From contig DASCPP010000007.1 of assembly GCA_036012565.1 (NCBI GenBank), positions 1-5,152 of the forward strand: a stretch of 5,152 nt of DNA. The letters run 5' to 3'. The notes beneath the pieces were generated by a model, which saw only the letters and a program-made list of their open reading frames with translations, had not been told where the DNA came from and made no database searches. Positions within the stretch are counted from its first letter, which is position 1, and every line of letters begins with the position of its first letter. Of the stretch, positions 1 to 5,152 are shown piece after piece. This DNA is from DUAL01 sp036012565. GTDB lineage: Bacteria > Bacteroidota > Bacteroidia > Flavobacteriales > BACL11. The translations under genes and the position numbers were made by a program.

Positions 1-2290
1 CACCCAATGAAAGCAATCCTTCTATGCTAAATTGATGATTAATTTTCAAAGCAAAATCCATTTCCACTCCTTTATGTAAAGCATTCATCCCATTTATATT
101 TGCTTTAAATGGCACATCATCTACCATTACTGTCACTCCACCATTTGCAGGTTTGTTTTCCCAGATAGTATAATAGCCATTTACATTAGCAGAAAGTAAA
201 GAGGAACGATATGAATAACCTCCTTCAACTGCCTTTACTTGTTCATTGCGAATATCTCTAAAAAGTTGATTGCTATAATCATATACATTATTAAATCTTG
301 GTGCTTTAGATATATAACCCACATTAAAAAACACATTATTGTATTCATCCAAATTTACATTTGCTCCCGCCTTTATCGTATAGCCTCTAATCCATTTCCA
401 ATTGGTTTCAGCCAATTTTGCTTCTTCAGAGTTTCTTGTATAGAAGTTCCCGTTATGCCAAATTGTATCCTCAATCATGACTGCTTTATTATCAATTACA
501 TTCATTGAAGTTCCTAAGGCTTCCACATAAGTAGTGTCGTTTAAAACTAAGTCTTTCTTTTTAAAATAATCGATTCGTTTATAAGCAGAATTAGAGCCAG
601 AAATATTAAAAAATGCACTTAACATTCCATTGCTGTATTCCATTTGAGAAAAAACACCTGACCATTTTACTATTCCATCATTATGATACCCCACTACACT
701 CTCTTCTCTTTTTATCTTAGAAGGTTGTAGTTTATTTGCATCATCAATAGCATAGTCAGCTCCTAATAAATCATAAATTTCACGATAATGCTCTCCTTTA
801 TAATAGCGCATATCCAATCCTCCTGAAAGTGAAACTTTATCAGATGCCTGATAATTAAGAGTAGATAATCCGCCATACCAATAATGATTATTAATTGAAC
901 TTCTTAAATAAGTACTTGCTTTTGTTTCTGTTTCAGAATAAAGAGGGTCTATACTATTAAATATTCCTTCCGTGTTTACATTTGTGTTGTAGGCCTCTTG
1001 CAAATTGTATTGCCCATCTGTATCATAATTGTTTGTATTTCCACTTAAACCTGTTCCACCTCCATGCCCAATAGAAGCATAAAAAATATTTGAAACATAA
1101 AATTTATCATTAACAGTCCAGAAATCTCTTAATGAAAACTGAGGTTTATGGTAATAATTTTGTTTTGTATTTAAAGTTTCTCGATTGTGAATTGTATCGC
1201 CATTACTATTGATAGTCCATCTATCCAAATAGCCCCAATGCTTGTTGTAAGCAATTCCTTTGTTTATTGTTCTGCCGGAAAGATCAGATGTGTCTCCTAG
1301 AGATTGTGCGTAATCGGCATCATAAGTTGCAATATCACTTTTATAAGATCTTTGTCCGTGTTTTTGTGGTGCTCCCATAGCTGATAAACTGAGAATATGA
1401 TTTCCTATTTCTTTCTGTATTTTTGCATAATAAAAGAAGCCCTCACTCCAAGTTTCATCCACAAACCCATTTCCTTTTTTATAAGAGCCAGCCAAAGTAT
1501 ATCCCCATCCATTTTCTAACCTTCCAGAATTATAACCAAGAGATGTTCTTAATCTGCCAAAAGAACCAACTGATTGTTTTATGGTTCCTCCCGCTTTATT
1601 TCCAATTCCTCTTGTTAAAATATTCATGGTTCCTCCAACTGATGGAATAGCAATTTTTGATGCTCCCAATCCTCTTTGCACTTGTATGTTAGAGGTTATT
1701 GCATCCAATCCAAACCAGTTACTCCAATACACCCAGCCATTTTCCATATCATTTACCGGAATTCCATCAATCATTACTGCCACATTTCTTTGGTTAAATC
1801 CTCTAATGGTAATTCGGGCATCTCCATCCCCACCACCACTTTGAGTAGCGTAAACTCCTGGAGTTGAATTCAGCACCATAGGAATATCTTGAGAGGCTAA
1901 TTCCTCATTTATCTTTTTCATGGGAATAGTTGAAAAGGCTACTGGTGTTTCCCTATCTCTTGCAATATCAGCCACTACTTGCACCTCATTTAGCAAGATG
2001 GTTTTTAGTTTGAAATTCAAAATTTTTGTTTTTCCAATAATAGATACGATCTTACTTATTGTTTGATATCCCACATAAGATATTTTTAAATTTCGTTCTC
2101 CTTCTTGAATAGAAATAGAATAATTTCCATCTATGTCAGTTGCAGTTCCTTTCCCCTTTCCATAAATGATAGTTGCTCCAATAAGTGCTTCTCCGGTATT
2201 TAAATCTGTTATTTTCCCGCTTAAAGTAGTTTGCGCATCAGCTGCGAGACTTGAAATTACAGCAAAACCTAAAATTATAATCTTTCTCAT
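1..2290 (-). CDS. TonB-dependent outer-membrane receptor with carboxypeptidase-regulatory-like N-terminal domain (3' end beyond window)
   Basis: The frame is open from the ATG at 2290 to the left edge (763 codons), so the C-terminal part of the barrel is missing. Residues 1-19 form a signal peptide (MRKIII, hydrophobic core, ADA before Q20). Residues 22-98 resemble a carboxypeptidase-regulatory-like domain: SGKITD, GEALIGATI, GTATDIDGNYSI and ISYVGYQT are hallmarks of Bacteroidota receptors. LLNEVQVVA (99-107) is at the usual TonB-box position. The plug spans about 110-228 (TPGVYA, ITIRGFNQRNVAVMIDGIPV, IQVQRGLGASK, PSVGGTMNILT). The rest is aromatic-rich alternating sequence typical of a 22-strand barrel, including SKAPRFNNVYDY near the edge. 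Such receptors take up siderophores, cofactors, glycans or peptides using energy from TonB-ExbBD; the substrate here cannot be read. It lies 39 bases after the LTD gene on the same strand, so co-transcription is likely. No SusD gene is present between or upstream. The assignment to the receptor superfamily is firm; any narrower name would be a guess. Confidence 0.95.
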   Translation of the reverse strand, partial: MRKIIILGFAVISSLAADAQTTLSGKITDLNTGEALIGATIIYGKGKGTATDIDGNYSISIQEGERNLKISYVGYQTISKIVSIIGKTKILNFKLKTILLNEVQVVADIARDRETPVAFSTIPMKKINEELASQDIPMVLNSTPGVYATQSGGGDGDARITIRGFNQRNVAVMIDGIPVNDMENGWVYWSNWFGLDAITSNIQVQRGLGASKIAIPSVGGTMNILTRGIGNKAGGTIKQSVGSFGRLRTSLGYNSGRLENGWGYTLAGSYKKGNGFVDETWSEGFFYYAKIQKEIGNHILSLSAMGAPQKHGQRSYKSDIATYDADYAQSLGDTSDLSGRTINKGIAYNKHWGYLDRWTINSNGDTIHNRETLNTKQNYYHKPQFSLRDFWTVNDKFYVSNIFYASIGHGGGTGLSGNTNNYDTDGQYNLQEAYNTNVNTEGIFNSIDPLYSETETKASTYLRSSINNHYWYGGLSTLNYQASDKVSLSGGLDMRYYKGEHYREIYDLLGADYAIDDANKLQPSKIKREESVVGYHNDGIVKWSGVFSQMEYSNGMLSAFFNISGSNSAYKRIDYFKKKDLVLNDTTYVEALGTSMNVIDNKAVMIEDTIWHNGNFYTRNSEEAKLAETNWKWIRGYTIKAGANVNLDEYNNVFFNVGYISKAPRFNNVYDYSNQLFRDIRNEQVKAVEGGYSYRSSLLSANVNGYYTIWENKPANGGVTVMVDDVPFKANINGMNALHKGVEMDFALKINHQFSIEGLLSLG

Positions 2291-2305
2291 AATTTATTGA
2301 CAAGA

Positions 2306-2327
2306 ATACTGATGGGAACATCAGTAT
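2306..2327 (-). promoter_or_regulatory. Intercistronic RNA hairpin between the LTD gene and the receptor gene
   Basis: A perfect 9-bp inverted repeat (plus strand ATACTGATG, loop GGAA, CATCAGTAT) fills most of the 39-base gap between the LTD stop codon (2330-2332) and the receptor ATG (2290). In the minus-strand RNA the stem begins 2 bases after the stop codon and ends 15 bases before the start codon. The downstream bases (TCTTGTCAATAAATT) have no run of U, so it is not a standard intrinsic terminator. It may stabilise the upstream message, act as a processing site, or set the relative output of the two genes. The structure is plain in the sequence; its role is inference. Confidence 0.6.
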
Positions 2328-2329
2328 AT

Positions 2330-3250
2330 TTATTTAATAACTAATTTGTTTTGAGCTATTTCCCCATCAGTAAATTGGATATTTACAATATACGTTCCTT
2401 TAGATAAGATATTGGTTGAAATTATATTGTCTGATGAAAATAAAACAACTTCTCCCAATACATTTAACAATTCAATCTTTTTAATGTTTGTATTTGAGCT
2501 AATAACTACTACACCTCCAATATTTACAGGATTAGGATACATTATATAAGAGACATCATCTTTCTCATTTATTGTACTAATACTACAATCACAGGTATGT
2601 GTTCCCATTCCTGAATAAGTCCCGTCTGGCAAAGAATCATATTCCAAAGTAGGATTAAAAACAATAGGATTCATAGTTACACCTTTTTTCACAGATGCTT
2701 TCCTAACTAATGTTTGTCTTTTGCTCCACCAAGTCCCTCCGTTTGCATCGGTGTATCCTGCTGAGGCATCATCAGTCCACGCATTACCTGGGTCTTCACC
2801 TACTTTGCCAAAAATATCAATAATATTTCCATCGTTTTCTAAAGTCATAGCATCATCTCCATTAAAATAAAAAGGAGTTGGATAAATGCCGCTTCCATGC
2901 AAATCACAGGCAGCATAAAAAACAGGGTCAACCGGTACAGACCAATAAGTAGAAACCCAAACAGAATCTAATTGCCCGTTTCCAATTGCAATAGCTTGTC
3001 CAGGAACAAGGTTACCACTTAAAGGCCAAGTATCAGGCCCTGATGTAGCCCCATTTCCATATCTGTTTATAGAATACCCTGCTAAGTCAATTGAGGCATT
3101 TGTAGGGTTATAAATTTCAATTGCATTATTATTTGCAGGGCCTTCTACATATTCTGAAATAAATAATTCTGCACAATCCAATAATTGAGCATTTGCACTC
3201 ATTGCAAAAAGCATACTTATACTTAGTAGAATTTTTCTCATTTTTCTCAT
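2330..3250 (-). CDS. Secreted lamin-tail-domain (LTD) protein with type IX secretion C-terminal sorting domain
   Basis: Complete 306-residue gene. Residues 1-21 are a Sec signal peptide (MRKMRK, hydrophobic core, ANA before Q22). Residues 26-222 read as an LTD of the type found at the N-terminus of secreted bacterial nucleases: LFISEYVEG (29-37), NAIEIYNPT (42-50), IDLAGYSINRYGNG (54-67), FNGDDAMTL (129-137), IDIFGKVGEDPG (144-155), TLVRKASVKKG (180-190) and a closing TYSGMGTHTCDC (211-222). No nuclease domain follows. Instead, residues 235-306 form a Por/type A sorting domain: YPNP (238-241), IKKIELLNVLGEVV, LSKGTYIVNI and a terminal NKLVIK. Such tails direct export by the type IX system, with removal of the tail and often anchoring on the cell surface. 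The function of the LTD is unknown; in other proteins it is thought to mediate binding. Cys26 is preceded by LLD, so a lipoprotein is unlikely. The gene probably leads a two-gene transcript with the receptor, so a surface ligand-binding partner is a reasonable guess. An alternative in-frame start lies at 3241. Confidence 0.9.
   Translation of the reverse strand: MRKMRKILLSISMLFAMSANAQLLDCAELFISEYVEGPANNNAIEIYNPTNASIDLAGYSINRYGNGATSGPDTWPLSGNLVPGQAIAIGNGQLDSVWVSTYWSVPVDPVFYAACDLHGSGIYPTPFYFNGDDAMTLENDGNIIDIFGKVGEDPGNAWTDDASAGYTDANGGTWWSKRQTLVRKASVKKGVTMNPIVFNPTLEYDSLPDGTYSGMGTHTCDCSISTINEKDDVSYIMYPNPVNIGGVVVISSNTNIKKIELLNVLGEVVLFSSDNIISTNILSKGTYIVNIQFTDGEIAQNKLVIK
3232..3249 (-). repeat. 9-bp tandem duplication creating two in-frame start codons of the LTD gene
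   Basis: The unit TTTTTCTCA occurs twice head to tail. On the minus strand this places ATGAGAAAA before a second ATGAGAAAA, so the protein begins MRKMRK and translation could start at 3250 or 3241. Both starts give a workable signal peptide; the shorter form (MRKILLSIS) has the more usual layout. With no Shine-Dalgarno sequence, the A-rich leader TTAATTAAAAA directly before 3250 slightly favours the longer form. Confidence 0.6.
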
Positions 3251-3347
3251 TTTTTAATTAAGCGGCTAATTTACAAATTCGTATTAAATACTACTCTTTT
3301 TCAGTATAAATTGTTTTTTTATCTTTGGAAAAATTTGAATTACGAAT
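3251..3347. promoter_or_regulatory. Divergent intergenic region serving the LTD-receptor pair and acs
   Basis: This is the only stretch between the two divergent genes, so it should hold the promoters for both. It is very AT-rich, with A-tracts just upstream of both start codons and no Shine-Dalgarno sequence on either side, as is normal for Bacteroidota. A small palindrome GTATT-A-AATAC lies at 3281-3291 and could be part of an operator, but it is short for such AT-rich DNA. A -7-like element for acs is listed separately. I found no clear TAnnTTTG element for the leftward genes. Confidence 0.55.
3320..3327 (+). promoter_or_regulatory. Putative Bacteroidota -7 promoter element for acs
   Basis: TATCTTTG matches the Bacteroidota housekeeping sigma consensus TAnnTTTG at every fixed position. 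It lies 20 bases before the acs ATG, which would place the transcript start near 3334 and give a short leader of about 14 bases. The matching -33 element (TTG or TTTG) is not convincing: the expected zone around 3294-3300 holds only CTCTTTT, and the TTG at 3311-3313 is too close. The call rests on the -7 match and its position. Confidence 0.45.
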
Positions 3348-5152
3348 ATGGGAAATAAGATTACAACCTTTAAAGAATATAAAGTTGAATACGAAAAAAG
3401 CATCCAAAATCCTTTAGAGTTTTGGGAAGAAAAAGCCAACAATTTCACTTGGCAAAAGAAATGGGATAATGTGCTTAATTGGGATTTTAACAAGCCGGAA
3501 ATAAAATGGTTTGAAGGAGGAAAACTAAATATTACTGAAAATTGTCTGGATCGGCATTTAGAAAAAAGAGAGGATCAAATAGCAATAAAATGGATACCAA
3601 ATGAACCATCAGAAAAAAGTATATGTCTTTCTTACAAAGAACTACACTCAGAGGTTTGTAGATTTTCCAATGTATTAAAAAATAATGGCGCAAAAAAAGG
3701 AGATAGAATTTGCCTTTATATGCCAATGGTACCAGAGCTTGCAATTGCAGTTTTAGCTTGTGCCAGAATTGGGGCTATTCACTCAGTTGTTTTTGCCGGT
3801 TTTTCAGCAAAATCACTTTCTGACAGGATAAATGATGCTTCTTGCAATATTTTAGTTACTGCTGATGGTGGATTTAGAGGAGCAAAGATTACCCCCTTAA
3901 AAGATATTTCTGATGAAGCCATGAAAAGTACTCCTTCCATTGAAAGATGCATTGTTTTAGAAAGAACCAAAAGTAATATTAGAATGCAAAATGGAAGAGA
4001 TATTTGGTGGCATGATGAGATGAAAAAAGCAGATTCTGATTGCCCTGTTGAGATTATGGATGCAGAAGATCCACTCTTTATTTTATACACTTCAGGTTCT
4101 ACTGGTAAACCAAAAGGGATACAACACTCTACTGCTGGATACATGGTTTATACAGAGTTTTCTTTCAGAAATGTATTTCAGTATAATGATGGAGATATTT
4201 ATTGGTGTACTGCTGATATTGGTTGGATTACAGGACATTCATATATTGTATATGGGCCTCTTTTAGCAGGGGCAACAACAATGATGTTTGAAGGAGTTCC
4301 ATCTTATCCTGATGCTGGACGTTTTTGGCAAATTGCAGAAGAAAACAAGGTCAATATTTTCTATACTGCACCAACTGCAATTCGTGCATTAGAAGCAAAA
4401 GGAATGGAATTTGTAAATCCTTATAATTTATCCTCATTAAAAGTTTTGGGGACGGTTGGAGAGCCAATAAATGAAGATGCTTGGCATTGGTACGATAAAG
4501 AGATTGGGAAAGGAAATTGTCCAATTGTTGACACTTGGTGGCAAACAGAAACAGGTGGAATTATGATTTCAAATTTAGCTGGAGTTACTCCATCAAAACC
4601 AACTTTTGCTACATTACCACTCCCTGGAATACAACCCTGTTTAATAGATGAAAAAGGAAGTGAAATTGAAGGAAATTCAGTGGAAGGAAGATTGTGTATG
4701 AAGTTTCCTTGGCCCTCAATAGCAAGAACAATTTATGGCGACCATCAAAGATTTAAAGAGACTTATTTCTCAACTTTCCCTAACAAATATTTTACTGGTG
4801 ACGGTTGTTTGCGTGATGAAAACGGAATGTACCGAATAACTGGAAGAGTTGATGATGTACTTATTGTTTCAGGTCATAATTTAGGAACTGCCGAAATTGA
4901 AAGTGCTATGGATGAGCATGAAAATGTGTGTGAAACGGCAATTGTTGGTTATCCTCATCCAATAAAAGGAAACGGAGTGTATGCGTATGTGATTTGTCAT
5001 AACAAACCTGAAAATGAAGATGCTTTAAGAATAGAAATAAATGATTTGGTAACAAAAGAAGTTGGCCCTATCGCAAAAGCTGATAAAATTCAGTTTGTAA
5101 GCGGCTTACCTAAAACGCGATCTGGTAAAATAATGAGAAGAATTCTTAGAAA
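3348..5152 (+). CDS. acs: Acetyl-CoA synthetase (AMP-forming acetate-CoA ligase), 3' end beyond window
   Basis: Cytoplasmic enzyme converting acetate, ATP and CoA to acetyl-CoA, AMP and pyrophosphate through an acetyl-adenylate. The 601 visible codons align throughout with enterobacterial Acs (about 652 residues), so about 30-40 residues are probably missing. Seen: N-terminal PLEFWEEKA; FRGAKITPLK (176-185, CoA-binding stretch, with Lys180 where enterobacterial Acs has Arg194); P-loop-like TSGSTGKPKG (248-257); WITGHSY (293-299); VGEPIN (370-375); DTWWQTETGG (395-404); adenylate-binding TGD (483-485); hinge GRVDDV (499-504); and PKTRSGKIMRR with catalytic Lys594 (Lys609 in E. coli). Trp398 matches Trp414, which limits the acyl pocket to short chains and supports acetate over longer acids. 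Asn511 replaces Arg526 in SGHxLGTAE. In other bacteria acetylation of the catalytic lysine switches the enzyme off; the motif is intact, but no acetyltransferase or deacetylase gene is in view. The start is well supported: an in-frame TGA lies at 3336 and no other early Met exists. It diverges from the LTD gene and is probably expressed independently. Confidence 0.97.
   Translation, partial: MGNKITTFKEYKVEYEKSIQNPLEFWEEKANNFTWQKKWDNVLNWDFNKPEIKWFEGGKLNITENCLDRHLEKREDQIAIKWIPNEPSEKSICLSYKELHSEVCRFSNVLKNNGAKKGDRICLYMPMVPELAIAVLACARIGAIHSVVFAGFSAKSLSDRINDASCNILVTADGGFRGAKITPLKDISDEAMKSTPSIERCIVLERTKSNIRMQNGRDIWWHDEMKKADSDCPVEIMDAEDPLFILYTSGSTGKPKGIQHSTAGYMVYTEFSFRNVFQYNDGDIYWCTADIGWITGHSYIVYGPLLAGATTMMFEGVPSYPDAGRFWQIAEENKVNIFYTAPTAIRALEAKGMEFVNPYNLSSLKVLGTVGEPINEDAWHWYDKEIGKGNCPIVDTWWQTETGGIMISNLAGVTPSKPTFATLPLPGIQPCLIDEKGSEIEGNSVEGRLCMKFPWPSIARTIYGDHQRFKETYFSTFPNKYFTGDGCLRDENGMYRITGRVDDVLIVSGHNLGTAEIESAMDEHENVCETAIVGYPHPIKGNGVYAYVICHNKPENEDALRIEINDLVTKEVGPIAKADKIQFVSGLPKTRSGKIMRRILR

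Noticed and set aside
239..508. 89-codon plus-strand open frame within the receptor gene
   Set aside because: It lies antisense to well-supported receptor sequence, and its product has no recognisable domain.
1423..1867. Three overlapping plus-strand open frames of 63-87 codons
   Set aside because: They are antisense to the plug and early barrel of the receptor, whose motifs are clear; they overlap one another and have no domain of their own.
3173..3250. Possible lipoprotein signal in the LTD protein because of Cys26 soon after the hydrophobic segment
   Set aside because: The residues before the Cys are LLD, with Asp at -1, which does not fit a lipobox; the ANA-Q cleavage site is the better reading.
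1..3250. Polysaccharide-utilisation locus with a SusC/SusD pair
   Set aside because: The receptor partner is an LTD protein with a type IX tail, not a SusD lipoprotein, and no glycan-active enzyme is in the window.
3271..3285. Possible -7 promoter element for the leftward genes around the minus-strand TACGAATTTG
   Set aside because: The spacing is TA-N4-TTTG rather than TA-N2-TTTG, and no -33 element stands out, so I do not call a promoter.
3277..3347. Seven-base inverted repeat ATTCGTA (3277-3283) and TACGAAT (3341-3347) spanning the divergent intergenic region
   Set aside because: Seven bases in a stretch of about 100 AT-rich bases is close to chance expectation, and the 57-base spacing gives no plausible operator.
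3284..4266. Several short open frames in acs, three on the minus strand and one plus-strand frame at 4048-4266
   Set aside because: The acs reading frame covers the region with conserved motifs throughout; these are other-frame shadows.

Overview
The window looks like a piece of chromosome from a member of the Bacteroidota, most likely Flavobacteriales or a close relative. The DNA is AT-rich. A TonB-dependent receptor carries an N-terminal carboxypeptidase-regulatory-like domain, a secreted protein ends in a type IX secretion (Por) C-terminal sorting domain, and there are no Shine-Dalgarno sequences ahead of the start codons. A good match to the Bacteroidota -7 promoter element (TAnnTTTG) lies before the rightward gene. 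The assignment rests on these family traits, not on a database search.

Layout: three genes fill almost the whole window. Two lie on the minus strand and are probably co-transcribed. First comes a 306-residue secreted lamin-tail-domain (LTD) protein with a type IX sorting tail (2330-3250). After a 39-base gap filled by a strong 9-bp hairpin comes a TonB-dependent outer-membrane receptor (2290 leftwards, running off the left edge). A 97-base divergent intergenic region (3251-3347) separates them from a plus-strand acetyl-CoA synthetase gene, acs (3348 onward). The right edge cuts acs just after its catalytic-lysine motif.

How they may work together: the LTD protein and the receptor plausibly form a surface unit in which a secreted protein binds or presents a ligand that the receptor imports with TonB energy. 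That is inference; the substrate cannot be read from the sequence, and no SusD-like partner or degradative enzyme is visible. Acetyl-CoA synthetase is a central-metabolism enzyme that activates acetate. Its divergent position gives no strong reason to link it to the surface pair.

No RNA genes, insertion sequences, CRISPR arrays or clearly novel system were seen. The points most worth a second look are the intercistronic hairpin, the pairing of a stand-alone nuclease-type LTD with a TonB receptor, and an Asn in the synthetase where enterobacterial enzymes have an ATP-contacting Arg.
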